From Paramecium tetraurelia (taxonomy: Eukaryota; Ciliophora; Oligohymenophorea; Peniculida; Parameciidae): 64,000 nucleotides of DNA. Below, in pieces: positions 46,016-58,300 of this stretch. Under the pieces are notes generated by a model. It did not search any database. It was given only the letters and a program-made list of their open reading frames with translations, and was not told the DNA's origin. Where the stretch lies: contig NW_001799566.1 of NCBI RefSeq assembly GCF_000165425.1, forward strand, positions 248,001 to 312,000, written 5' to 3'. The translations under genes were made by a program, and so were the position numbers. Each line of letters begins with the position of its first letter. Positions within the stretch are counted from its first letter, which is position 1.

Positions 46016-48945
46016 TCATTCTAAATTTCCTAAATTAATTTTAACCGTTGCAATATCAATAATACAGATTGAATTACATTGTAATTGTTACAATATCTCT
46101 TCATCATTGACATATTCTTCGGTTGTTGCCAGAAGTCTAAATGCAATTGTTTTACAAGAATCATCAGGACCTATATATTTATATTCATTAAATTAAACTC
46201 CAATATCTTCTTCAGAATAAATTACTTCAAGATTCTTATTAATATTTGTAATTAAGCAGGCAATATGTGAGTCTGTTTATGCAATTAGAATGAGGCTGTT
46301 CACCTTCTCCTTAACTTTGCTCCATCTAATTTCAGGACGTCTACCTGGTTATAGTAATAATCCATCCTTAACATCAGATTTATTCTCCTTTGTAAATTTG
46401 ACCTCTAAATTAAACTAAGTATAGTAATCAATAGCTCTTGCTAATAAATTACCACCTGCTCCTCCCATAAAACCTCCAAGAATACCGCCAACCACAACTC
46501 CAACTGGACCTCCTGCAGCTCCTAAAGCCATTCCACCTTCAATTCCTAAGTAACCCAATCCTATAGCTCCTCCTGTTTTTAGAGCAATAAATAGAGAATT
46601 ATAGGTTTTTTCACTCTAACTTAAGAAATCAGACAAAACTACTCCACCTACAGAAATACTAGTCATCAAAGTAGTTAACCCTATACCAACATAAGGTACA
46701 AATTTTCCCAAAGATTGTACACTTTAAACATATATAATTCCTCCTTAAATTGCTGTTGAAAAAGCAAGACCTTTGACTAACTTTTCTTGATCCACTCCAT
46801 CCAAAATACAGTCAACTGTTAAACTTCCTACTGTTCCTGCAATAATGCCTCCAATCTATCCATTTATTTTGGCTTATTAGATTTAATAATTCAATTCTTA
46901 AGCTTGTATACCTTTCATGTTAAATTTCTCGCTCTAACCTTTTATTGATTGTGAGACTTCTTGAACTGTTACTGATTTAGTCTTAATTGGTTCTCCTACC
47001 TTTTCCCATTTATTTGAATATCCATTTTTCCCAGTTGCATCAATTTTTTTAGTAAATGTTAGTTCATTATTGTTATTTGGATTGTGATGCATCAGCAATT
47101 TATTCCCATCAGAAAGAGTTGCTTCGTATGCAAATTTACCATTTGTATGTTATACTTGTTGTAATGAAGTTATTTTCTGGGCTTTTAATTATTGATACGA
47201 CAATCCTGCAGTATTCCCTTAATAAGCAGGCTATTATTATAAAAATGAACTATTTGTTCCCTAAGAATTAGTAGTTTATATGATTGAATCCTTCTTTTAT
47301 TTTTCTTTAAATTTATTTTACAAATTCTGCAAATATTCCTTCCAATAATCAATATCTATTATTCCCTTTATTATTAAAGTGCACATATTTTGTCTTAAGG
47401 ATTTCAAGACTTTATCAATATGTTCTTCAAACTATTAAAAGAAGCAATCTACTGATTAATTTTGATAGTCAATTTTCATTACTTAGGTATATATTGTAGT
47501 GAGATTTTCAATTTGATTCAAAATATTTGTGTATCTAGAGTGACTTAAAATTTTTGTTAATTAAATTTGCACCTATTGAAAAAGAATTGTCATTTCATTT
47601 TCAATAACATATATAATTTCTTCCATATATATTTCTTTATCATAGACATCTTCGACAAAAAATGATAACAATTCAAAAATTCTTTTACCGTGAAAACTCG
47701 CCAATGTTTCTATTTTAGGCTTTATTTTCTCTTCAACTATTGAGTCCCAATAAATCTTTCTCATCATTGGGTCAAGTGCAAATGCATAATTATTCTTTAC
47801 TTGTTTGATAAATACATAATAGAATTATTAATCATTCATTTTCCCGACGCTAATTTCTTAAACAATAAATTGAAATTATGGGAATAATATTACTTCTTCT
47901 TAAGGATACTGAGAGTGATAAATTCTAACTTAAAGCAAGGGTGAGGAACATCTTCATCTAATTCGATTTTATAAATTATTCCATAAAAATTATTCTATGC
48001 AAAAGTTTGTGCAATATCAAAATTCATCGATGTGCTAGTCAATGTATTCCAGAATAATGATGTCCCCTCATTTTTGGAAGAATTTAGATCTCTAATTATT
48101 TATTCAAATATTCCTTTATCATCGAAGTATATGCTTCTAAAAAGAGATTTAATTTCACCTTTTTTGCAATTATTTTGTTTAAATCCTTAATAAAGACATA
48201 AGATGATATTTTTCACTTATTAATAATTATGCTAAGCAAACTGTTAGTTAAATGTTTAAGAAATCTCTTCTCTGCGGCAGAGATATACTAATTTCTCAAA
48301 TAAATCGAATGATTGCTTTTTAAGATTAAACTTTTCATTTTCTTTTTTTTTTAAATCTTCAAAAATTGCGTTCTTCTTATTCACATCAATATTTTGAATA
48401 TCAAGCATATACTCTATTTCAGAAAAGACATCTTATTCTTTAGGTTCTTTGTTTTTTCTTAATTCTTCTATAACAACTAGAAATTAGATACTCACATGAT
48501 CTTTTGAATGTTGATATTATGTAGCTTAATGTTAGGGTGGTGATAATAGGTTGAGGAATTTTTTTAAAATATCCGATTAGTTCATACTCATGATAGCATT
48601 TTCATGAGCTGATTAAAATGAATCAGAAACTATTGACTTGATCTGGGAATTGTTAATGAATAAATCTAAATGGTATAATCTTTCTTCACAAAACACTATC
48701 ATGTTTTATTTAGTATGCTTAACAAGTTCATAAGCACATTTTGCACTTGTTATAATAGTTACATCTCTTTTATCAATTTTTTATAATATTCTTAAAGCAT
48801 CATCAATATTATCGAAAGCTTGGAATAAGCCTTAGTAATCATTCTGTAATTGTTCACGATATAAAGTATTCTCCATACTCTAAATTTTGTTGTCAACCCA
48901 AATTAAAATTGGAAATTCTTCACTATCAATTTCAATTTAATTCAT
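46016..48945 (-). CDS. ADP-ribosyltransferase-domain protein with glycine-zipper region
   Basis: Close to 950 residues. N-terminal module (MNQIEIDSEEFPILIWVDNK, CAYELVKHTKQNMIVFCEER) resembles a response-regulator-like fold. Residues ~250-370 fit the R-S-E ADP-ribosyltransferase fold: KSLFRSIYFDD (Arg), SLFWNTLTSTSMNFDIAQTF (STS), and HSQYPQEEVILFPQF (Q/E-x-E region). A helical middle follows (MRKIYWDSIVEEKIKPKIET), then a C-terminal part with an EKVGEPIKTKSVTVQE linker and a Gly-rich hydrophobic hairpin. The N- and C-terminal halves are in different frames around 47.93 kb; I could not settle the join. Typical role: mono-ADP-ribosylation of proteins or nucleic acid. A PARG gene is 0.76 kb upstream on the same strand. 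Confidence 0.65.
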
Positions 48946-49709
48946 TTTTGAGTCCTTAATTTAAGAAATATAATGTATAGATTTATATTTTTTCAATAAT
49001 CAAACCTTTTTTATTTGTATTTTTCTCCGCCTTATAATGGTATGGTGACAATGCATTTTATTGATTAAATGAAAGAAAACAGAAGAATTAGCTAGAAATA
49101 ATTACTAAAAAAATGAAATTTTGGATATTGTTCTGTTGACACTAGAAAATCAAAATTAGTTAAAATTGATAAACACTTTGAATTATTATGATTTTTTAAT
49201 TTGAGAAATTTAACCAATTTTTCTAAGATGATTTAAAGGAAATAGTGGAATATTGATGCAAATAAAAAATAAATTTCTTTTTGAAAAGCACCTTAAGTAA
49301 AGCTAATCATTTCTAACCATCAATTGCAAATACAATAAGAACTCAATAGTTTTATTCAATCAAAGGATGAAACATTTTACTTTGGCATTATAATATGGCT
49401 ATTGAAAAAGAATAGAATTAAATTTAAATTGATAAATTACAATTTTATTTTGTTATAATATCAATGTTTAGCTATGATTCTATAGATTTCCTAATGATAT
49501 GAATTGTCATTTAGAAATGAATTGCTTGAAAATTCTAATTTTGAATAGTTAAATCACTTTCCCTATATCTCAAGTTGGCTGATGATTCGATATTACAATT
49601 TCCAGCAATGATATATAAAGACAACTAGAGTGTTTACAACATCGGCAAGTCAAATAATTATCACATTTCCGATTATTATAAATTTATATAAAAACAATTT
49701 ATTATCTAT
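48946..49709. other. Spacer between ART and PARG genes
   Basis: 764 nt. Plus-strand traces near 49200-49400 (SKMIQRKQWNIDANKK; NCKYNKNSIVLFNQRMKHFT) look like fragments of a decayed gene but give no model. No minus-strand gene seen. Confidence 0.35.
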
Positions 49710-51273
49710 CATATATCAATTCTTCGCATAATTGTTCTTTTTAGAATTGACCCTTTTTGACAAATCTTCAATTAATTAATGAATATATTTTATGCTCGAA
49801 TTCTATTTAGAAAACTAAGCTTTTTATTCTGAAACCAAATATTCAAATTATTCATCATGAAATGAATTAAAAATGATACTTCTTTAAAATTAATTTTATC
49901 CTAATTGATTCTTATTTATCATATCTTAATATGCTTATGAAAATGCAAGCAGTTAGATTAGAAATTTTAAAGTAAGATCCCCATGAAAAATACCGCAACC
50001 CCATTTACCTGTAGAAATATTTTCAATTTCTAGATGTTCAAGTGCTAAAGAAAATGCAACATAACCTTTTAGTAATTCTCTTTAAATGAACGATTGATCA
50101 AACTGCGTTTACCAATTTTGATAATATAATGCGTCCATAAACTAAAATATGAAATTTAATAACTAACTAATATATGATTTTTTATGACAGCCTAATTTTG
50201 TTTTAAACTAGGTTCATTTATTTTAAAATATGCCTCTTCCTTCTATTTAAATGTTGACTCATACCCGTCATAATCATTATATTTAATAACATTCCTAATT
50301 AAAATAGCTTCATTATCTTTCATTTATTGCATAAATAACATAGCTATAAGTGCTTCTGGGTGAGTTAACATTAATACCTATAACATCTAGTATTTTATAT
50401 ATACTTCTTCCTAAGCAATATTTCTTGTGTCTAAACTTAAACCACCAACATTTTTGTCTGCAAAATTCACCAATATTGAATTCTTAATATCTTCGCATCT
50501 TCCTTTTTTAATATCAAATTAACATATTGGATCTTTATAATTTTTAAAAACTTCATCATATATTCTATATTCAGTTCTTCTAATGAAAGTAATTAATTCA
50601 TCTTCTTCATTATATTATTTAGGCATGGAATTGTTTAACTTCTGTTTCAGATTGTCTCTCTGGGTTTACAACAATAACATTATTTATTCTTGCTTTCTAA
50701 TTTAATTTTCTATATCTTGAATTTGCATCTAAATAATTGATGACTCATCTTTCTGAATAAATTTTTAGAAAAAATTTAGAAAATAAGAATGAATGCATTT
50801 GAGCTTTTCATAAGATTATTAAGAATTGCTCTATTTGATTTATTCCATGTTGATTTAATAAAATCCAGTTTACTTCATGATTTGATTATCATTCTCTATC
50901 TAGTTTGAATACATCATTAATAATAGGATAAAAACTTCTTTTCTAGTAAATTAAATCTAGTTATCTACATTGGAATTAACCTAAGTACTTTCTATTATTA
51001 GCTGTGTATACTACCTTTGTATTACTTAGTGAAGAGAGTTTATTTTTAAGCAGTATCACTTCTAACTTAAGTTTAAACCTAACTTTTAATAAAATCATTG
51101 ATCTTATTAATTAATTTGGCTTGATTATCTTTTATTAGTTAATTTGCCTGTTTATTAAATTCAACCATAAAGCTTCTATCCTTAATGATTGTTTTACTTA
51201 CTTTTGATATATTGCTAAAGTCATATAACCCATTATTCTCTCCTTTTTTTAACCTAATTTACTAGTTATTCAT
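49710..51273 (-). CDS. PARG: Poly(ADP-ribose) glycohydrolase
   Basis: 505 residues. PARG removes poly(ADP-ribose) by cleaving ribose-ribose bonds. After a helical N terminus (KDRSFMVEFNKQANQLIKD; EKLKCIHSYFLNFFQKF) the macro-type catalytic domain shows VNFADKNVGGLSLDTRNIAQ followed by EEVYI: the family signature is GGG-x(6-8)-QEE, here with GGL in place of GGG but the catalytic QEE intact. Further hallmarks: THPEALIAMLFMQQM, NDYDGYESTF, LFMDALYYQ (the I/V-D-A strand), IQRELLKGYVAF (RELNKAY in animals) and ISTGKWGCGIFHGDLTLKFL (ATGNWGCGAFGGD). Two introns (20 nt, 26 nt; the second starts GTT). Likely active, though the Gly change in the diphosphate loop deserves a look. Confidence 0.87.
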
Positions 51274-51500
51274 TATAAAATATAATTAATTAACAATAAT
51301 ATTTAGTCAAAGTTTAATATTTATAACAAAAGCTGATTATTTATTCAATTGCAGATCAAAATATATTGTGTGCTTATTGTGTCAAACTGATATATATGTA
51401 AAAACAATAGATTCTCTGAAAATTTACTGAAAAGTTAGGAATTTCTATATTATTTAATGAATTAGAGAATATATTAAAATTAATTGTTTAATATAAAAAG
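51274..51500. other. Upstream region of PARG
   Basis: AT-rich; divergent promoter region between PARG and the relic at 51501. Nothing recognised. Confidence 0.4.
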
Positions 51501-52188
51501 ATAATGTGAAAATGAAATGAGGTAAAAGATGAAATTTTCATCAATATTAAAAATAGATAGAACTTTTAGAATTTAATTCAAATAATTCTATTAGAATTTG
51601 TATTCCAAAAGGAAAACAAGATAAAGGATTAATTTATTCCATTTGAAATAAAGGGGTTAATATTAGATGATATACCCGAAGCAGTCTAATTTTTTGCTAA
51701 ATTAGTTGATTTAAAATTTATATAAAATTATTTAATAAGAGAACTTCTGTGTTTATTTAAAAAGTCATTTGAAGAAATGTCCTGTAGATAATTTCTAACT
51801 ACTTTTCGATCTGGAAGTACCTTTTATAGGTCTAGAAACTGTAGAGAATGAGAAAAACTATGCTTTCTTGGAATTGAGATGAAGATTTAATTTTTTTGCT
51901 TATTATAGAGAAGAAAAAAACGAATCAAAATGGGTGCTAATAAATAATAATTTTATTCCAAAAGAAGTTCAAGTAGAAAAACATGAATGTAAAGAATTTT
52001 TTCGAATATATCACAACCAAGAAAACATTTCTATTTTGCAGAATTTTATAATATTATCATTTATGATTTTCAATAGACTTGAAAATCTAACATGGAACTT
52101 GACTGAGAATCGAGTTAATTATTCTAGAACAGCAACTCTAACAAAACCTTATAAGAAATTTAATCCATTGTTAAACTAATTATTTTGA
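51501..52188 (+). pseudogene. Decayed host gene, family uncertain
   Basis: Adjacent stretches in different frames read as protein: LDDIPEAVQFFAKLVDLKFI then FKKSFEEM; PVDNFQLLFDLEVPFIGLET then VENEKNYAFLELR; and, after an in-frame TGA, FFAYYREEKNESKWVLINNN with KPYKKFNPLLNQLF at the end. No intron can account for all the shifts. The middle has a faint look of a ubiquitin-hydrolase catalytic end (S-K-W-V-L-x-N), but I would not name it. Confidence 0.45.
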
Positions 52189-53425
52189 AGATTTTAATTT
52201 ATAATATTTAAATCTACATATATTATCGAAATGTATTCTTATATTAATATATATTTGTCTTGTTTCTAAGAATCACAGTAGGAAAGTAATCTTGTATATA
52301 ATATTAATATAATTTTAAAAATGGTTATTTATAAAAGCTGAATTAGATTTGAATATATTTTTTGTGGCTTTTCTTAGGTTTTGCTGCAACTTCTTTTTTG
52401 TGCACTTGTCTTCAATTAATAAAAATATTAATAATCAATTTCAAGTGTAGTTTATGATTATACAATCAAAACTTAATCATTGGTTGAAACCATAAATTTT
52501 TTACCATTAGTCGATATAATTTTTTCTTTTTTTGATTGTTCTCGTTAAAAACCAATAAGATGATATAATAAAACAAAATGTGCAAACCATTTATAATAAC
52601 CCTAGTTGAATTTAAAAGAATTCCATTCTACATAAATAAATAGAAAGATTAAGTATGTTATAAAGATAAATTTAATTCAAATTTGAAAATAAAGGAATTT
52701 CGCATTTTTGTAAAATTCCTTGATTCTCAATAAATATGTTTAGAGGGATTACTAATAACTATTAGGAATAAAAAAATAGATAATAATAGTTCAAATTATA
52801 TTAAACTTTAGGTGTAGTATTATTAAATTTATTATCTTTGATTTTTTATTATAAATTAATTTGCTTTTGGTTTTATTCTAACATCTTTTATAGTAGATCT
52901 TTTTAAATTCATTAGTTATCAATTATAAATTAACGAATTTGTCTTCTTTAGATAAATTAAAAATATAAGAAATGTGAAAATATTAATATGAAAAAGAATT
53001 ACTAAATAAAAAGTATCAGAATAATTTACAATCTTTATTTTATTGTAGGATCCTTCAGGAAGTCAATAAGAGGGTTTAATAATAGTAGATATAAACTTAA
53101 TTTACTAATATTAAAACTATGATTTGGATAGTTTTTTAAAGAAACCAAAACTTATCAATTAATTTAATTATCTGAATATAGAATATAAATTAATCAATCT
53201 CAAGAATGTCATTATCCATTCTAATATAAATCAAACCATTTAATAATCATTTGGAAGCAGAAAGACGAAACCCTCCTATTTTATAGCCAATTTTATCTAA
53301 AAATCATTAAATTTAATCATAACTTTATTTAAAATTTAAAGTTGCTCTAGCAAAATACACAATTTATATATCATAATTACATTATATCTATATATTTATA
53401 ATATTCGAAACACAGATTACAAAAT
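52189..53425. other. Long AT-rich gap
   Basis: 1.24 kb with GC well below the coding average and no supported gene on either strand. Confidence 0.45.
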
Positions 53426-55372
53426 TCAGTATAGAGTGTTTAGGAAGGTCTAATATTTAGGATTCGACAATCTTTTAGCTCCTATTTCTCTAGAATACCT
53501 TTTTTATTGTTGAATAATTTCTTCCATTTTTTTGATTTACATTTACATTTATTACAATTGGGGATTAATTTCTTAAAAATTTAATGTCTTTTTTCTTTCA
53601 TTTGATTTTTTGAATTTCTAGAAAGATAAGAAATTTCTGGGTAGATTATGCTTTGGAAAATCAGCTGTATTACGATAAATTAGTAATTCTTTTGATATTC
53701 TGAATTCGCAAAATTGCTTAACAGGTGTCACTTTTAAGAGCTATCTCTAAGGTTGATCAATGCTTTTGACTCTATTTCTTATACATCTGATAGGAAATTC
53801 GCTGCATGTAGTTGTTGCATTTTGTTTATGTAACTTTGAATAGCTAGTTTTGGTTGTTATAAATTTGTTCTTTTCTTCTTTACCAGAATACTAAGTAGGT
53901 TATTGTTGGTTAAACTCCACTAATATTGATTTGTAATTTTGATTGATATCAGACCAGGGACCAACATCGTCAGTATTGAATTAATTTTAAGTAATACTAC
54001 TTTGTTACATTATTTATATTTTATATCATCTTTACATTATATGCTTTATTTAAACTTCATTGATATATCCATCAAAATTAGAGTGGTTTATTAATAAGAA
54101 TTCAAAAGTACTACCTGAATAATCAAAATGAGAATAAAATTGAATGTCTAAACTGCAGATAAATAATATTTTAAATGATATTTCAAAAGATTAGACATCC
54201 TGCATTGAATTCATGTTCATTTGCCTCGTTTTCTACAATGGCATACTCATCTTCATATTTCCTCTATGGTTCGCCTAAATTATAGTGAAACATTCTAACC
54301 ATAACTGGGTTTGAAGTTGATTTCAATTGGTTCTTGTCTATAGAGATGATCATCAGACTATTTTGCTATAGACTATTGTTATTATGATTGAGTCTGAACT
54401 GGAGTAGTAGGTCTGTATTCCATCTTAACAGATTCTTCACGTTCAGAGGGTACCTTATAGTTGGATTTATATAATATCTGCTCAGAGGGCTTTTAATTTT
54501 AAATCACAATTTCCTATTGTCGGAAGGATTCATTGATTTTTTATTTACTCAGACTTACTTACTCTGAAGGCAAGTTCATACTCGATCTGTTAAATTAAGT
54601 ATCCAAAGTAATTCGGTCTTGAGGAAATGGATTGTTTGAAGTTTATCTACATATTTAATAAAAATCCAAACATGATTGAAATATTAGGTTATGGTATTGA
54701 TCTCTGTGAAGATTGAACATCCCTTATTTTTTCGAATTGCTCATATTTAAGTGGTTCAAACTTGTAAGGTTCAAATTTCTCATAAACTTTCGGTTTTTCT
54801 TATTTTGCCATTTTATCAAAATCGTACATCTGATATTTTGGGTCAGACTTAGGAACTTCATAAGTTGTTTTGCTCTAGTAGTTCTTCACACTACCTTAGG
54901 GTTCTTAAACTTAATTGATAATAATATTTAATACATTTGTTGATATATGCTATCATAATTAGTTCAAGTACCTGTCTATATAAATGATCCGGTCTGTGGT
55001 TTTTAATAATCGATACTTTAGTAATTAAATTATGAAGTCGGTTATGCATTCACTTCTATTGGCTTATGGACTTAGCTGGTCCTGTAGGTGTCCATCTCTG
55101 ATGATTGATAGTTTGCTTGTTAATTTGGGTACTGGTGGACATTGGGGGCTGTATAAGGATTTGTATGTACAATTCATGTCCAGGGATGACACTCCTCCAT
55201 ATTAAAAAAGCATTTATTTTTGTTCAGCTTATTTTTGTTCGGTACTAGTATTTCTTATTGACCTGGTTAGTCTCTTTGTGGGTTCTGGCTCAGGACCTGT
55301 ATCGAAAATGGCTCTTGCAGTTCCCATTCTTTGACTTGTGGCTATTGGACTCTAACTTCTTCGATCTAACAT
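53426..55372 (-). CDS. Disordered Gln/Pro/Ser-rich protein with PSE and DxGPW motifs
   Basis: About 600 residues: MLDRRSQSPIATSQRMGTAR, PEPEPTKRLTRSIR, then Pro/Gln/Tyr-rich disorder (SPNVHQYPNQQANYQSSEMD; KYQMYDFDKMAKQEKPKVYE; KFEPYKFEPLKYEQF; NLPSEQVSLSKQKINES; KVPSEREESVKMEYRPTTP). Near the C terminus is DDVGPWSDINQN and a basic part (CSEFPIRCIRNRVKSIDQ, TPVKQFCEFRISKELLIYRN) ending LSNPKYQTFLNTLY. Several introns (22, 22, 25 nt and others) are needed; one join near 54.66 kb and the stretch 54.06-54.3 kb are unresolved. Cortical cytoskeletal proteins of ciliates often look like this, but I cannot name it. The DxGPW motif recurs at 25059-25472. Confidence 0.65.
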
Positions 55373-55612
55373 TTTATAATATAAATTTATTAATCTTTAA
55401 ATTTGTTAAAGTGCATTAGACAAAATATACACTTACTTAAGATCTACTAATTTGTGGTTACTTTTGTAATTGAAATAATATTAAATTAACCAAATAACAA
55501 AATACTATATTAATAATTTGCTTATTTCATTTTATGATATTGATGAAAAAATCAAATTTATCCAGTATGCTTTATTTAAACAAACAAATACAATTAATCC
55601 TATAAAATAATT
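55373..55612. promoter_or_regulatory. Divergent promoter region
   Basis: 240 nt between the disordered-protein gene (minus) and the second K+ channel (plus); very AT-rich. No motif recognised. Confidence 0.45.
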
Positions 55613-58272
55613 ATGAATAATTAAAGTGAAAGAAATATAAGTTCCAGAAGATCCAGTATTGGACCGGCTTTTATAAGAAGCCCATCATATTTATAATATA
55701 GAAAGTAAAATTCGGATTGCTCCATCTATTCTGAATCAATAGACTAGGAGGTATCAAACAAATAGGTAAAGTAAGAATATGAGGAAAGATAGTCAAGAGC
55801 TTTGTCTAATTATAGTTCATTTGCAGTACTATACTTTTTAAATTACTAGAAACTCTTTTCAAAAAGCGGAGAGAATAAAAAGTAATTTAGCGATTCAGAA
55901 AAAGTATCAAACTTTTTGAAACAAATTAAAAGCAAAGACATTATCAATAGATTTGTAACAAATCTTTTTCGAAACTCATACATTCTACCCGAAAAGTTAA
56001 AATCGGTAATTTAAGATTAGTACGTATCTAAGCACACATCTCTGTAAAGCAAATCATCTGGTACTCTTTCTTTCTATTTCATTAGATAATGGAGACGATT
56101 CTAAATTTATCAAAATATTTCAACCAGGAAGTCAACTTTTAATGTATTGGGATTTGATTGGAATTATTATCAACTTAATTTCTTTGTGGCTAAGCCCATT
56201 TTAAGCCGCTTTCACTTATCAATCTCCACTTTTTTTAATCATCACCATAATTTGGTATTTATTTTTGGAGATTTTGGTAAATTTAAATCGATCAACCATT
56301 TCATTTGGAGATATCATAAATACGAGAAGTTAAATTGTTAAGCATTATTTATAAGGATAGGGCGCGTAAGATATAATAAGTCTTATAATTTGGATAGCTA
56401 TATTCAATAAATCTTAAGAGAGTCTAATATTTGAAATTCTGTAAATGATATAAATTATAGTAACAACCAAGAAAGTCTTAACAAATTTTGACAAATTTCT
56501 TGAATCCCTCTATTCCAAAGGATCTTTCTCGAACTTGATAGATTTATTTTCTCTTGTCATAACAATCTTTTTTTTTTCTCATATAATGGCATGTATATGG
56601 TTCTACGTTGGAGAGAAGAGTGACTTGCTCTTAGATAAGTCTTGGTTGAAGAAATATGAGTTAGAGAACGAAAGTATAATGATCAAATATAACTATTCAA
56701 TATATTGGGCTACAACCACTATTGTAACAGTTGGGTATGGGGATATAACACCCTAGAATTGGATAGAAATAGTATTCACCATAATCATGATGTTTTTATC
56801 AAGTTGTGTGTATGCATATTCACTCAACTCCATTGGAATTATCTTGAAGAATATATAAGATACTAAGTATTAATATAAAAAAATGTTACTGAGAATAAAT
56901 GATTACATGGATAAGAATAATGTTGAAGTGGAGTTGTAATTGAGAGCCAGGAACTTCATAAAACATCATTTATTTCAAAATGAAAATTTAGAGAGCCAAG
57001 AGGAAATTAATAATATAATGGAGAAACTACCAGAGGATTTGAGAAACCAAATTACAAAGTCAATTTAATTAAAGATCCTAAATTAGATAACTTTTCTCAA
57101 AGATTTATTTTCAACCTAAGCAGTGACTGATATCTCAAGGTTTCTGGAGACTTAATACTTAGCATCTAATGATATAGTATTCTAATAAAATGAATATACT
57201 GATTCTAGTTTGTATTTATTTTTAATAAAGTAGATATTTTGTTTAATCAGGATCGATTGCTTTATTTGAAGAAAAATCAAACAAAACTTTAGCAACACTA
57301 AATAAAGGTGATAAATTTGGAGAATTCTCTTTTTTTACTGGACTCTATCCTAAATGTTCTGCAAAGTGCTTAAATGATGCAGTGCTCTATAAAATTTAGA
57401 GGGATAAATTCCTATAAATCATTCAATATTATTAAAAGGATTTTCAAAGGTTTCATAATATTAAAGATTAAATACTACTGAATTCTGACTACTCCAAGTG
57501 CATCTCAAGTTGTTAGAATTGCAGACTATTCACTCATTAAATCATAGATTGTCCCTTATTTTATTATAAACCAAATTTAGAATAGAGACTCAAAGCAGCA
57601 GCTTTCTAGGAGAATTAAAATTTAAGGGTGTTTCAAAAAAGGTCATTTCATAAATCCAATTGTAGAAAACTCTACAAAAACATAGAACTGTCAATTAAAG
57701 CGTTTTAAGAGGAAAATGAATCTAAAGTTCAAATCTCTGATTATTTATCTGGTTACCTATACAAAACCACTTATGAAGAAAAAGATAAATATACATCCGA
57801 TGAACCAAAATCAAGGATTGTCATAAGTGAGTAGGATCATGTTCAACCTACACATTTCGTTTCCTCTAATTAGGTTCAATAGAAAAGACATTAAACACAA
57901 TTTAGACCTTCTATTGTTGCTTACATGCCCAAATAAAGAATGTCAGTATTATAGCAAGAACTCAAATCTCAAAATTAATTATTAAATAACTCTTTCAATT
58001 CTTCATCATTCAACAAACTTTAATCTGATTTACTATTAGTATCAACTCATCAAACTAGTATGCATATTGATCAGATGATGAATTTTAAAGATTATATGCC
58101 GTCTAATAATATTTCAGCCATAATCATCTAAATTGAGAAAACTCCGAAAGGATCATCTAAACGAAGAAAAAGAGAGTTAGAGTATTTAAATAAATACACT
58201 TTCTTTCATTATGTGAAGACCATGATAATTAAAATAAGAAGATTTTAGCGTAAAACTGTTTAGTAATGGTGA
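55613..58272 (+). CDS. Cyclic-nucleotide-type K+ channel with zinc knuckle (second)
   Basis: About 871 residues, same plan as the channel at 33416: polar N terminus (MNNQSERNISSRRSSIGPAF), FIKIFQPGSQLLMYWDLIGI leading into S1, S5 LFSLVITIFFFSHIMACIWF, pore WATTTIVTVGYGDITPQNW, S6 SSCVYAYSLNSIGIILKNI, C-linker, CNBD-like (GSIALFEEKSNKTLATLNKG, DKFGEFSFFTGLYPK) and the zinc knuckle at 57511-57552. Two introns: 25 nt after SKSS and a 19-nt one (ending AAG) inside the CNBD, the shortest I had to invoke. The tail is shorter and basic (KGSSKRRKRELEYLNKY). The S4 region has fewer Arg than usual voltage sensors. Confidence 0.87.
57511..57552 (+). other. Zinc-knuckle motif CX2CX4HX4C in K+ channel 2
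   Basis: Codes for CQNCRLFTHQIIDC followed by PLFYYKPNLEQRLK, aligned with the knuckle of the first channel. Confidence 0.8.
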
Positions 58273-58300
58273 TCCTAAATATATATATATATATGTAATT

